64,000 bases of DNA from assembly GCA_949130485.1 (NCBI GenBank), contig OX422183.1:16760420-16824419 (forward strand), given 5' to 3'. A program made the position numbers and the translations under genes. Shown here in pieces: positions 11,906 through 22,628 of this stretch. Every line of letters begins with the position of its first letter. Position 1 is the stretch's first letter. The notes below the pieces were generated by a model, which saw only the letters and a program-made list of their open reading frames with translations, did not search any database and was not told the origin of the DNA. Source of the stretch: Agelas oroides (lineage: Eukaryota; Porifera; Demospongiae; Agelasida; Agelasidae).

Positions 11906-11945
11906 CATGAGTAGCTCACTTTTTGCCAAAAGTGAGCTACTCATG
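11906..11945. repeat. Short hairpin
   Basis: A perfect stem catgagtagctcact / agtgagctactcatg around tttttgccaaa. It sits at the start of a segment shared with copy B (39400 onward). Confidence 0.8.
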
Positions 11946-12029
11946 CAAAGCCACATCATATGATCCCGATGTAGCAAAGCTTGAGCAGTACAATTTGCCA
12001 CAATGCCATTGGACTGAATCAGCTAGTTA

Positions 12030-13306
12030 CACTTCATAGCCTTGTACTAATGTGCTCAGCAATCATAACATAGATTCTGACCATCTATAATGGCCAAGAG
12101 TGCATGATGATTTCATTTTTTATTGTAGAGGGAGGAGGGTTAGGATGTCATCAACATGCGCTTTTCCTAGTAACCCTTGCCTGTATTTATATCACTTGCT
12201 GTTCTTCAAAAACACACAAAGAGGAAATGAGCTTGGGTATCAGGTTATACAGCATGGGCACATTGGGTTTATAAGAATACCAGTGAGTGTGTGAGGATCA
12301 GTGAAAAAATTATCCGGAAATTTGAAATTTTCGAGCTTCTTAGTCTGGTCTATTATTAGGCCGTCACCATTGATCTTGCATCAAAAACATTTCCCACCAT
12401 GCCTTTGGCAGTAGCCTACACATGAACAACCACAGTGTAAAAATGCAGCATAGCTTTGGAGGCATGTATTCTGTCTGATATTGCACCATACTGTACACAG
12501 ATAGTAGCTACTGTGACGTTCAAATTTGAAACTGCTATTGGCAATGTTCTAATTCACATTCAATGGCACACGCTTTACTATAATATTACAGGCACACCTC
12601 TAGGCTCCTCTTTTAGGACACAACCTACTAGTTGCTAAGTTTTGTGACCCAAAATGTGCTCCAGCCTGGGTATGCTTCTGCAGTAAGAAACCAAAACAAA
12701 CACATTTTCATAACAATACACACCATCGTATAAGTGGACTGCTAGAAGATTATTGCAATAAATGCTGATTAAACTAGCCATTTTTGTCTGCTGTACAAAT
12801 CTCCCTTATAGAGAATGGTGGGAAAGAAAAGAACCACCTAAAATCTCACTAATAATTCAAACATTTAACCACAGCATAGCTTTGAGCTTTCATGCATGCA
12901 CTTATATGCAGTAAAAATAATCTTGCAAGCAAAAGCCAGACACAACCAGCCCCAATGCAGATTGCTCTTTAAGTACCATGCATGGGGGAGGAAAGTTTCT
13001 AGTGACTCTTTAGTGCACAGGGAATGTATTAACAAGGTCATGAGGATGCAGTTGTTGAACAATAGCTATTGAAAACATAAAACTATTCAAGTCATAATGA
13101 AGACAGTCGATTTTGACTGTAGAAGTCTACTGTGGTGTAAAAAAATTGGTGATAGCTAGACAGAAGGGATTTATGGCAGGAATATTTATCCAATACTGGC
13201 CACCTTTAAGTTGCTGCGTGCGAGTCAAGACTTTTCAAATTATATCTTCCTTGTACATGACACTGAAAGCATGTATGTATGGTCAAGTTTCTAAAACATC
13301 TTGCTC
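12030..13306. other. 5' flank of DnaJ/FYVE-like copy A
   Basis: No separate gene seen. The part from about 12780 onward is collinear with 40490-41077 upstream of copy B, implying that the promoter or 5' UTR exon of the gene may lie here. A polypyrimidine tract plus acceptor (ttccttttcactgcag, ending 13323) precedes the start codon by 10 bases, as in copy B (acceptor ending 41067). A 5' UTR intron is therefore likely, but its donor was not identified. Confidence 0.55.
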
Positions 13307-13333
13307 TTTCCTTTTCACTGCAGGTTAGCTCTG

Positions 13334-16300
13334 ATGGCCACACCTGACCCACCTGACCTATCTAACCCACTGCAGGTGCCTGACCTAAACCACTATGAAG
13401 TACTGGGAGTTGAGATCACAGCCACAAATTCAGAGGTAAAGAAAGCCTTTAAGAAACAAGCACTCCATGTTCACCCTGACAAGGCATCTGAAGCTTCCAA
13501 TGATGCGTGGCTAAAACTATCCAAAGCCTATGAAGTATTATCCGACCAGGAGAAGCGTGCTGATTATGACAGACTAATGCGAAAAGAGAAAGGTGGTAAG
13601 CTCTCAGCTCGTGCCAAAGGCCCCCTGCTTCGACTGCCAGATGGATTCCGGCTTTCCAGTGCTTTCCCTACATGGTACCGGCAATGGTTTAGTGCAGGAA
13701 GGGTCATGAAGACAGGGCAATTTCCAGCCAGCTTGGTCAATAACTTGGAGACATTCATGAAGGGACCACTACATCTCATCAATGCGAAAGATTCTGCACT
13801 TCCTGTAAGTTGCAAAACTCAAAACTTGGCAGCTCCTTTGCAGGCAACCTCAGTCAAAAGTGTAAAAACACACAACTACACTCAGCGAGTAGAGCAGGAA
13901 GAGTGCAAAGATGAAATACATGGCTTCACTTATGACCAATTGGTAAGTATAATTTTAGATGCTGTCGATGATCCTGACTCTTCAAATACACTGTCAGGTT
14001 TGCAGGAGTTCTTGGAAAATATCATGAGTCTGGCACACTTAAAGCAGAACAAACAAGCTCAAAGCCTTGTATTTAACACCCAGGATGGTACGGTACCCAT
14101 ACTCGACTTATCTCCAGTGCCCACCGAAAAGCTTAGCCTTCTTCTTGAATTCTTTGCAGGTCCCCCAGAAGGCATAGCATCACGTGAACTGCCACACTTA
14201 CTAGATCAACTTGAAAGGTATATCCCTAAAAAAGAGATGCAAGCACCATGTGAAGCAATTCCAAACCAGACAAACTGCTCTGCTTGTAGTCGTGAATTTG
14301 GGCTATTCCGCAGGGCAAAGTATGAGTGTTTTGCATGCAGAAAGAAGTTCTGCCGAGATTGTCCAGCAAAAAACCACAAACCAGCACGAATGGGACAGTG
14401 GCAGGTAAAGTCCATCTGCAAGATGTGTCACACCCAACTCCTTCAGGCTGACATGAAGGACTGGATGGAGAATGCTACTGCATTTGTCAGGAACCAAACT
14501 GAGGAGGATACTCGTGCTGCATTTGCCTGTGTCCTAATGGCACTGTGTTCATCTGGTGAGTTCAACTTCCAGCTAATCAACCACCTCTCTAGAGAGCTAA
14601 CAAATAATGGTCTGCCTGAAATAGCCATTGTACTCCTAGCAGGCATGAGCAAGAGTACTAGTGCCCCACAGGATAGCCTCAAAATCCACTTGGGGATGTC
14701 TAAAGCCCTCGAGTCACTTTCCACTTTCCCAAACAATTTTGGAAGTGATCAATACCTTCTGATGAGGGCTGCAGGAATGGCTTGTGAGAGAGCATCAGAA
14801 GTGCATGTGAGTTCAGTGGAGGTCCCCAACCTTAGCTCCCAAAAAGCAAAGTTGAATGCTTCTGTGAAAAATCTTGAAGAAGAAGATCACCAGCTTTACC
14901 AAAAGGAAGTATGTGTTGCATCTCAGTGTCTCGATGAAGCATGGTCCTGTAGGGATTTCAAGAGGATAGTAAACATCTTAAGTGATGAAAGAAACCCAAA
15001 TCTGATTGCAAACCACGACAACAACTACATGGCACAGGCTCTTCAACGCTTTCTTTCCACAAAGCAAGTCTATGCTAACAGGATGCTTCCTGAAGACAGG
15101 ACTGCACTAGCTTTCTTCCAGGGCATTGTGAAGATCAACCAAGGCAAGACAGAGGCTGGCCTTGCAGATATAGAAATAACTGTGTGGGGAGGGTACCATT
15201 TTATATGGTGCACCAAACCAGCAGTTGAAATTATGGTAGCACTCTTATCCAAGAAATCATCAAGCCTCGATTTTGTCCAGTCAGTGCGTGAAGCTTGCAA
15301 GAAGGTAATCAATCAGGTGAGCTCAAGAGGCACACGTGCTCTAGCAACTATTAACACAGACTGGTTCTTCTCCTGTCTCAACCTCACTAAGGATGATGTC
15401 AATCCTCCCTCAACAATCCACTGGCCACGACTGAACAGTGACGACATCTACACCTTTGAAGAAGCTGTCATCACACAAGTGAAAAATGGCAGCATGTCCT
15501 ACAGAGAAGCTGCTTTGGCTTACTTTGACTACATCCTAGCCTGCCAGCATCCTGCTGAGAAATGTATCTGTTTCCTCATTACTGGGCAATGGTTTCTGAA
15601 GGAGCTGCAATCTAAGCTAGCTGCAGCCAAGGCAGCTCAACCAGAAGTGTATGCTACCAAGGAAGCTGCCATGCTCTATCTTGGTGAAGCACTCAGGGTA
15701 TCACACATGTGTATGCACCCAGCGATGCGTTTGTATGTGGCCCGCCTTGCTTTGGGGACAGCTCTGACAGTGACCCAACTAGCAGGTGACTGTTCAACTC
15801 CAAAAGATGCTGAGCTCATCATTGACCTTCTGGACACCGTTGTCCACAACATTCGCTTTTGTCCCTTCTGGAAATCCCCAGTAGTTACAGTGTCCGAGGC
15901 AACCATATTGTGGCTAGTCATGTCTGAGTTGCACAGTCAGTTCATGGTAGAGCTACAGAAAGTTCCAGAGAAATGGTGTCCCATACGACAGGCTGAACTA
16001 CACTATCAGCTCTATGAGAATGACCTTCGTGGTGTGTGTTCCTTGGATGATTCCGATGCTGCACTTCAAAAAGCAATGGAAACATTAATTGATGAAAAAG
16101 GATGGTTATGGCAGGATATCACAGATGTGATGTCTTCCCCACTCAGTCTACGCACACCAGATGGATGGCTTCAGCCACAACCTGTTTTTAACACAAAACT
16201 GGAGTATGCCGAGCTCAAAGGCTTTGTCATCACTCTAGACAAGTGCAATCCTGCGGTTCAGTTGCTAGCCAGACGATCCAAGAACAAGAAGGGGGATCCA

Positions 16301-16999
16301 GCACTGTTCTCAATGTCTGATATAGATTCAGTCCTACAGCTTGAAAGAGAAGATTGGGACCACAAACCACTCTTCTTTAGCCTTGATCCACCAAGCTCAA
16401 AGGAATACTTCCATCCCTTCCAAGAGCTCAGGTACAATCCAAAGAATCTACAAAACACTGATTTTCTCCACACACTGTTTGAAGCTGATTACCTAATGAA
16501 GTCATTCAGCATTGGGTCAGACATCTCAGCAAAACCTCCATTCAACCAACGCTCCTGCAGTGAGGGCCTCACAGCTGGTCTACCTGTTCATTTACAAAGG
16601 GCAATTAGGCCTGTACACGAGCGTGGATTCTCCCAGAGCCGACTAAGCCGATTTTGGATTGAAGCAGATGAGATGGTCTACAGCGAGAGACGAGTAAACG
16701 AATCCACAATTGAAATTCTCTTTGAGCAGCCTAAAATGGTGGTCAAGAGCCACAAAATGTTTCGTGGAGCAAATGGAGAGTTACATGACACAGCTGATGA
16801 TGATGACCCAGACAGTCCTGAATGTCAGTTTGCTGCAGATATGACTGCACACTATCCTGTGTTTGCCCGTTTGAAAGAGCTCAGCAAACTGCAGTTTCTA
16901 GGTGTGTTCCTCAATGGGATCGAGGAAAGCATGCAGCAGAAAGCTGAGGGAAGAGTTAGTGATGAAACCCTCAGAAGTATCCAGCAGGAGATTTGGTGA
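13334..16999 (+). CDS. DnaJ/FYVE-like protein, copy A, N-terminal 1221 residues before in-frame TGA
   Basis: The start is chosen at 13334 because it matches the copy B start and follows a splice acceptor. A J domain occupies about residues 18-82 with the HPD motif at 47-49, the signature needed to stimulate Hsp70 ATPase. About residues 310-365 form a FYVE-type cysteine array (CxxC, CxxC, CxxC, CxxC with FYVE-like spacing) without the basic RHHCR motif, so PI3P binding is uncertain. The rest is a long, probably helical region with no family I recognise. Relative to copy B it lacks seven codons (DELGEHF) near 16855. The frame ends at TGA 16997-16999, where copy B has CAA (Gln1216), and continues open in the same frame afterwards. 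It could be a truncated protein or an early pseudogene. Confidence 0.8.
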   Translation: MATPDPPDLSNPLQVPDLNHYEVLGVEITATNSEVKKAFKKQALHVHPDKASEASNDAWLKLSKAYEVLSDQEKRADYDRLMRKEKGGKLSARAKGPLLRLPDGFRLSSAFPTWYRQWFSAGRVMKTGQFPASLVNNLETFMKGPLHLINAKDSALPVSCKTQNLAAPLQATSVKSVKTHNYTQRVEQEECKDEIHGFTYDQLVSIILDAVDDPDSSNTLSGLQEFLENIMSLAHLKQNKQAQSLVFNTQDGTVPILDLSPVPTEKLSLLLEFFAGPPEGIASRELPHLLDQLERYIPKKEMQAPCEAIPNQTNCSACSREFGLFRRAKYECFACRKKFCRDCPAKNHKPARMGQWQVKSICKMCHTQLLQADMKDWMENATAFVRNQTEEDTRAAFACVLMALCSSGEFNFQLINHLSRELTNNGLPEIAIVLLAGMSKSTSAPQDSLKIHLGMSKALESLSTFPNNFGSDQYLLMRAAGMACERASEVHVSSVEVPNLSSQKAKLNASVKNLEEEDHQLYQKEVCVASQCLDEAWSCRDFKRIVNILSDERNPNLIANHDNNYMAQALQRFLSTKQVYANRMLPEDRTALAFFQGIVKINQGKTEAGLADIEITVWGGYHFIWCTKPAVEIMVALLSKKSSSLDFVQSVREACKKVINQVSSRGTRALATINTDWFFSCLNLTKDDVNPPSTIHWPRLNSDDIYTFEEAVITQVKNGSMSYREAALAYFDYILACQHPAEKCICFLITGQWFLKELQSKLAAAKAAQPEVYATKEAAMLYLGEALRVSHMCMHPAMRLYVARLALGTALTVTQLAGDCSTPKDAELIIDLLDTVVHNIRFCPFWKSPVVTVSEATILWLVMSELHSQFMVELQKVPEKWCPIRQAELHYQLYENDLRGVCSLDDSDAALQKAMETLIDEKGWLWQDITDVMSSPLSLRTPDGWLQPQPVFNTKLEYAELKGFVITLDKCNPAVQLLARRSKNKKGDPALFSMSDIDSVLQLEREDWDHKPLFFSLDPPSSKEYFHPFQELRYNPKNLQNTDFLHTLFEADYLMKSFSIGSDISAKPPFNQRSCSEGLTAGLPVHLQRAIRPVHERGFSQSRLSRFWIEADEMVYSERRVNESTIEILFEQPKMVVKSHKMFRGANGELHDTADDDDPDSPECQFAADMTAHYPVFARLKELSKLQFLGVFLNGIEESMQQKAEGRVSDETLRSIQQEIW

Positions 17000-18601
17000 G
17001 AAAAAAGAAGGCAAGTCACAAACATGCTCAGCAGTGTAAGAAGAGATATTGGTGTTTGGCCAGCTGCAACAGACTACAGCACAGTGCAACAGCACGTGAG
17101 GAAACACCGAGCCAAAGTAAAATCCCAAGCCAACATTCCTTCTTGGAACACCTCAGAAGATGATTACATTGATTCACTGATTGAGCCAAAGGTGATTGAA
17201 GCTCTCAGACAGAGAGATGACAACTATGTATCACAGATGGTAAATGTGCTGTTTGGCTTATGCCAACGTAAAATCTCACGATGGGAGCTAAACACAATGG
17301 TCAAGAATTGGCTCTCAGACTACAGAAATGCCCAAACACAGCTAGAAGAGAAAATCTGGTCCTGCTTGACACTCCCAAGCTGTGAGGATGTTCGCCAGGG
17401 CATCATCCAACAGTACAAACCCATCTATAATGCATTCAGAAGAATGCACAAAGACCTCAAAGATGCTGCCAAGCAAAACGTGAACAAGTTACAAAGTAGC
17501 TGTGGTGGCCTTCCCTGCAATTGGGTACCTGCAGCTCTCTATACTCATGAGGAAGCAAATGCCATGTATTTGAGTTATGGTGGAGTCATGCTGCAGCCTA
17601 TACTGAAGGAGGGACCAGTAGCTCCACCCACAAGGACTTTTGTCAGAGAAAAGATCACACCATCATCTCGAACTAGCAAACAAAGAGCAAAACCTAAGCC
17701 ATCACAGAGAGATTATCACGCACCAAATGTAGTGCTATCCCCCCACAAAAGACATCAAATACATTCACAAGAGAAAAACCCTCAAACAAAATGGGCTTCA
17801 ATTTTCCCTCAGAAGGATCCTCCTGGCCAATCTGACATTCTCAAAGAAATGCAAACAGCATTAAAGAAAGCCCGAGTTGCACTTGATAATCTTCTCAGTC
17901 GTACACAGACTAGAAGTAATCAACAGTGGTTTTGGAAATTGTTTGGGCTTGGTGAGGTTAGTGGTGAAAGAAAGGGAGGAGGAAGTTCAGGTGGTAGCAG
18001 CAGAGGAGAAGGAGAAGGTGGAGGAGTAAGTGGAGGAAGAGGAGGAGGAGGAAGAGGAGCTGGCAGTGGTGGTCAAGGAGGAGGAGGAAGAGGAGGAGGA
18101 AGAGATGGAAATGGGACCAATGGCTTGTGGGTACTAATACTACTGCTGTTTGGAGCATCCCATCTGTCTACTCCAATGCTTCGGGATCCCTACAAAGCAC
18201 GGAAATTTCGTATAAAGTACACAGCAGAGAACCCAGATGAAGACATCAGTGATAAACATGCAGCTCATCTGTTTCCTCTATCTCTGCTGTCTCGCATAGC
18301 ACAATGTGCATACTGGCAAGGGAAGATTCCTGTTCCTAAACAGACTCAGAATGAACTGAAGCAGTTTGCAAACTTACCAGAGAACTTTTCAATGGTACCA
18401 CAAAGGGTGAACCAGTCAGACCATAAGAAAATGGATAATAAAATTGCAAGGGCCATAGCAGATCGTGGAATAACCAGGCTGAGCAGTGAAGAAAGGAATA
18501 GGGCGCAAGAGCAACTGGATTACGCAAAGAAATATGCAGCACAGTATGTTCCAGAGCTCCTTTCGGTGATCATTGAGGCTTATAAACCACTGTTGTCATA
18601 G
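17000..18601 (+). pseudogene. C-terminal part of DnaJ/FYVE-like copy A, stranded behind an in-frame stop
   Basis: This segment is in the same frame as the upstream coding region and stays open for about 530 codons to TAG/stop at 18599-18601. It is collinear with residues 1217-1743 of copy B, with no frameshift. It includes the glycine-rich linker (about 17960-18115), one hydrophobic helix (about 18120-18170) and the conserved C-terminal domain with HAAHLFP and VNQSDHKK. The only lesion is the TGA at 16997. Preservation of the frame means a very recent nonsense change, readthrough, removal of the stop as part of an intron (GTGAGA at 16996 is a strong donor), or re-initiation at ATG 17024. Pseudogene is the cautious call. 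Confidence 0.65.
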
Positions 18602-19009
18602 ACTGTTGTTGTTAGCTGGTAGAGACGATACAGAATGTAGGACATAGTCTAAGACTTACATAGTTATACATACACATGTAGCTTCAGTCCAATAGTTTGC
18701 TTATGTATGTATATACGTATGTGCTTTGTATGCACTTGACATATGTTCTTATATAACTTGATTTTTGTATGTACTTGAAGAATGAACACATGTCCTACAC
18801 AATATACATCAGAACATCTTAGCCTGTGTCCTACAAAAAGGAAAAAATTGTGATCAATGTTTAAAAAAAGGGCCATTTTTGGTCTTTTATGACTTTGTTT
18901 TGGATCAATTTGTTAACAAACTGTGATTTTATCACAAAGCTGATGCTTAATATCACAGCACACAAATCCACAACCAACCAGTGTCTTCATACTTGAAAAT
19001 TCACTTTGG
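18602..19009. other. Convergent intergenic region, copy A
   Basis: About 400 bases separate the tail of the DnaJ/FYVE-like gene from the tail of the LRAT pseudogene. One to two diverged copies of the ttgtatgcacttgacaaat unit are found near 18720-18790; copy B has about six. No terminator-like element is identified beyond AT-rich sequence. Confidence 0.55.
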
Positions 19010-19990
19010 TCATATATTCAGACAGTCTAAACAGAAAAGGCACATTGATTTGAATATTAATCTTTTCCTCTTTCTCCTTCCAATGCTGATAGCAACCCAA
19101 TGAATGCCAGCAGCAGCCACTCCTACACCAGCACCTATACCACCACCTACAACTGCACCTGCTCCAACTCCAACTGGGCCTCCAACTAGCCCAATTACGC
19201 CTCCAATCCCACCTCCAACTCCAGCTCCGATGCTAACAAGACCAACTTCCACTTCATTTCAACATTGTACTTACACCATTTCGCAAAGTGTTCACAGTTT
19301 TTGAACAAAAGTTTATAGCCCTTCATTCCCACTTTGCTTAGTGCTCTCTCAGCAACTTGTTTTCCACTAAAATGGGGTGACTCATGTATTGTTGACAGGG
19401 ACGTAGCAAGCACCTGGGAGCTGGTCCGGCCATGGGTGTGGTTAATTAAAGACGTCACACCTTTAGTTCCGCGCTTGCGCGCGCTTAGCCATGAAGTGAA
19501 GTCATTGCCACTGCCACTGGCTAAACCAAGCAGATTGGAAGGCATAAGACACTGCTCTCTTTTGCCCGAATGTGCGCTTGGGAAACTTATAGTTCGCTGG
19601 ATGATGTGGCTTTTCTGGGATACCATCTTGTGCCGTGAAATCGGTGATACTGCGTGGTACGAGCATTCCCGGTGCATTATCTGCGCATGCGCAGTTCCAA
19701 AAATGACCGTAAAACTGGTCCGGCCAAAACCAGACCAGCCGGACCGCTTGCTATGGCCATGTGTTCTGTTAATAATTCCCATCTTTCCCTTCTTAGCACG
19801 CCGGAAAAGAACAAAACAATCACTGATGTAGCTGTCAATATCTTCACAGACAATTTCTCCTACTTTACCGACCTTGTTATAGTGCGCAATTTTGTTGTCT
19901 CCAACATAGACAGCCCCGGCAATGCTGATACACAGTTCTATCAAAATCAACCAGGTCACCCACTTGAAGTCCATACTTTGACACAGCCAT
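19010..19990 (-). pseudogene. LRAT-domain (PLAAT-like) pseudogene, copy A
   Basis: It is homologous to the intact gene at 52078-52653. The original start ATG is at 19988-19990. Three lesions are visible. (1) A 4-base gain near 19904-19912, at the catalytic-His segment (copy B reads KHWAVYVG), shifts the frame. (2) About 370 bp of inverted-repeat DNA (about 19397-19760) sits inside the coding region. (3) A small deletion near 19245-19260 shifts the frame before the glycine-rich tail. The block with NCEHF survives in one frame and the glycine-zipper tail in another. The family carries out Cys-His acyl transfer or phospholipase chemistry on lipids; this copy cannot make the enzyme. Confidence 0.85.
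19397..19760. mobile_element. TIR insertion inside LRAT pseudogene
   Basis: The ends are inverted: left gtagcaagcacctgggagc then tggtccggcc; right (reversed) atagcaagcggtccggctgg. The interior is CpG-rich with gcgcatgcgc and cttgcgcgcgc motifs. The intact copy B reads straight through the site, which proves an insertion (or a copy-B loss). The target duplication could not be fixed exactly. The right flank atgtgttctg partly repeats the left atgtattgtt. Confidence 0.8.
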
Positions 19991-20310
19991 CTGTCTCGTA
20001 GCTGAAGTATTTGAACCAAGTCACTGCTAAAACTGGGTGCTTGAACAGAGAATTGCTAAACTGTTAATACACCATGACAGGCATATGCAGAATTTCAGAG
20101 ATACGGTTAGGGAGGGAAAGGCCCAGGGACACTCCCTCCTAAACACTACAATTAAACTTACAGTGCGACAATATAGTTCATGAATATTGTTACACTGTTT
20201 CACTGTTACACTAGCCTCTAACACGGGCTACTGTCACAGTGTTTATATACACTGTTACACTGTTTCACTGTTACACTGTTATACATTCGGCTACACAGTC
20301 GCCACCTCTG

Positions 20311-20493
20311 AGAAGCAGGTCTTGAAGGACTATGCATATCAGACTGTGTTCTGACTTAGCCTGTTACTGCAACAACCATGCAGAGTAGCTGCATGCTGGT
20401 ATAGGACAAATGGCTCTGTTGTGTGGTACTATACCCCAAGAAAAGTTCTTCTCTGCAACCATGACAATTCTTCTAAGCTATTGAGCACTTTTG
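20311..20493. other. Non-coding spacer
   Basis: No gene recognised. Just upstream (20220-20285) is a short cactgttacactgtttcactg tandem repeat. Confidence 0.4.
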
Positions 20494-20839
20494 TAGGGGG
20501 ACACTTCCAAACTATTTTTAAAAAATTAGCGTCATTATGACGTTAAGTCTTGGACCCCCTCCCCCCCCCCCCCCCCCCCCCCCCCCCACCCCCCCCTCCC
20601 CTTAGCGTCATGGCAAAAGTAGCTGATAGTCATACCTGGACTTGAAGACAGTGGCAGATATACATGTAGGACATTCTATATAACATCATGTGTAGCTACG
20701 TGTAGACACAAGCCCAGGCCTATTATTAAAAAGGATGGTTCGAAGTTCATGCTAAAATTAGTGTTATGGCCCTAACCCCCTCCCCCCTTAGCGTCATAAT
20801 GACGCTAATTTTTAAATAATAGTTTGGGAGTGTCCCCTA
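20494..20839. mobile_element. Inverted-repeat element with poly-C core
   Basis: Left tagggggacacttccaaact and ttagcgtcattatgacg match the right end in reverse complement (ctaggggacactcccaaact, ttagcgtcattatgacgcta). The arms are about 60 bp. A C-rich tract of about 40 bases (about 20550-20600) follows the left arm. Non-autonomous; target duplication unclear. Confidence 0.75.
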
Positions 20840-20998
20840 GACAGTAGAGTTACAAACCTCATTTTAGCTATGCATGCCATGCATGTGTGCTGTGATCTGA
20901 TACTCCACTGGTAAAGGCTTAGCTACATAACACTCAATGCTGTAGTGCATTGCTTGCTCACGCTCACCCCACAAACGGTTCTACATTCCCCTAGTATA

Positions 20999-21215
20999 TA
21001 TAAATGGCACTTTTGCTTCCGCACACTTTTGCGTTTAGCTGTCTTCCGCATGGCTTTTGGCCACATATAAGAGTCTACAAAGGCACTCAAAGAGGAAGCC
21101 TGGACACTTAAATAAGCTTTTAGCGTGTTTGTGGTGAAGTTATACGGCTTTTTAAGTATTGCGCGTCGGCGCCATCCCTACATAGGGAGTCTACCGACTC
21201 TCTGATTATAAGGTC
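20999..21215. repeat. Dispersed repeat, copy 1
   Basis: The segment from aaatggcacttttgc through cgtttagctgtcttccgc and gcgccatccctacatag to gtctaccgactctctgatta recurs in reverse orientation at 58875-59105 and, more diverged, at 51645-51800. The terminal part (gagagtcggtagactctc) is self-complementary. Non-coding. Confidence 0.8.
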
Positions 21216-22330
21216 TTAGCGTAACTCAAAGTTGAAATGAGCAATACGTGAGTGGGGTGTCTTAATTTTGGGAACCAGACAAAGGACTGTTAGGTAATCC
21301 TATAGGTTTAAGTAGCTACAGGTCTACTTTGGTTGTGTTCTTATGTGTCTTATGTGTTAAGTTTCATAAACGCTGAAAGAAGAGTGGAGGCTGCATAGGT
21401 GATACTATTGGTATAATACCTGAAAGATATGGGCCACGGTGGTGGTGTTTATACTTCATCAACTGCCTACATACTGCACTTAAGGAAGATTGTACGACTT
21501 GGCGGTATGCTAGAATCTTCACCTATGTAGCCAGATGAGCTAAATAAATGTTCAGAACTCAAAGCTCTTGCTTTCTACAATACAAACATGACTCCGGATG
21601 ACATCTGTGTACCACAAGTCACGGAGAAACTGTACGGTTGTAGCAGGTGGCATTATTCTCACTTATTCTCCCCTCTATCCCGAAATAATAATTTTTTTTG
21701 CAAACTTTCTGATATGTAAGACACAAAAGCCTAGAAGAAGTGTGTTGCTTTGTCAACACAACTATCGGGATAAGTGCAGAGGCTTGGACCTGTCTTGGAA
21801 AATGTAAATACACAAAGGTCACAATATTCAATGTTGCTGGTGGACTGGTTGTATGCTGACAGAGATTTATTTGCCTTGAACTATACTTTTGAGTTATATG
21901 CTTGTTTGCAGCACAAGGTAAGGCCACTGTTAATGAAATTCATGTTTCTGGTCAGGGAATTACCTTACAACTAGTGCGGGAGGTATTCATCATTCATTAT
22001 GATGACGTCACTGCCTGAGAATTCGGAGCCTACTTTCTCTTCATAGAACTGCTTGAAGGTAAAAGTAGGAAGTGGACATTCTGCTATCTTCCATGGCAAA
22101 GAGTTCTTCTTGCTGAAGTGCAATACACACAAATTGAGCAGACCCATACTTTATCAACAGTAAAAGGCGAGAAAGCTCGAAACACAAACGGGCAGAACAG
22201 CTGCACGAGGTGCTGAATCTAGATCACGTGACCAATAATGACGTAGCGTCACCAATAACGACCAATTGATGTGACCATTAAAATTACGCGCGGGCGGGTG
22301 ACTAGAAACACGAATTTCATTAACAGTGGC
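21216..22330. other. Region without a firm gene
   Basis: No firm gene. On the minus strand at about 21990-22125 there is exon-like sequence after an acceptor-like cttcag, open for about 40 codons and rich in Lys/Phe/Glu. I do not recognise it. It could be a second exon of the divergent transcript at 22331-22513. At 22220-22330 the DNA is CpG-richer (gcgcgggcgggtg), compatible with a promoter. Confidence 0.35.
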
Positions 22331-22513
22331 CTAAGCAAGCACAACAGGAGGCATGCTGACTGCATGTGTAGTCCGAGCCTTTGCACCGATCCATGACGGA
22401 TCAACACTCCCGATCGGTTGAAGTTTATTTAAGCTCTGTTTGGCTTCCAGCGAAAGCTTCTCTGCGTAACTAGATAGTTTCGACACATCCGACATTTCAC
22501 AGCTGTGCACCAA
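22331..22513 (-). CDS. Possible first exon of a divergent gene, unknown function
   Basis: A 60-codon frame begins at ATG 22511-22513, only about 115 bases from the start of the nucleotidyltransferase-like gene on the other strand, with a shared short upstream region. The first 40 residues are Ser/Lys/Leu-rich with helical character (an internal start, MSDVSKL, is also available). The last part looks non-coding, and a donor may lie near the ATCG/GTGCAA step at about 22390. Function unknown. It is listed because head-to-head spacing suggests a bidirectional promoter. Confidence 0.3.
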   Translation of the reverse strand: MVHSCEMSDVSKLSSYAEKLSLEAKQSLNKLQPIGSVDPSWIGAKARTTHAVSMPPVVLA

Positions 22514-22628
22514 AATGGCCGCTCGTTAAAATTACGCAATTTTTATGACGTCGTTGCAATCGCCCTATACGCCGCTAAGAGCGCAGTATGGTCTGTTAAG
22601 CTATTCGTTCTCAGATAATGCAGACACA

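Larger units (their letters stand above)
8270..20310. repeat. Segmental duplication, copy A
   Basis: This block is collinear with 35733-46680 plus 51630-52880. Shared stretches include the flanking repeat (8270-8790 with 35733-36165), 9715-10500 with 37373-38790, 11930-12020 with 39400-39500, 12780-13333 with 40490-41077, the DnaJ/FYVE-like gene, and the LRAT gene. Homology is interrupted by private insertions in each copy. Near 8270-8410 a roughly 65-bp unit (gacctccacgctctgagaca...) is present in 2-3 local copies. Copy A contains the broken versions of both genes. Confidence 0.9.

Noticed and set aside
14206-14736. Antisense frames inside the DnaJ/FYVE-like genes (also 41308-41568, 43771-44178)
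   Set aside because: Shadow frames of a strongly conserved coding strand; no independent signals.
19195-20019. 274-codon minus-strand frame as an intact protein
   Set aside because: It strings together a frame-shifted LRAT start, a transposon insertion and part of the LRAT domain; comparison with copy B shows a pseudogene.
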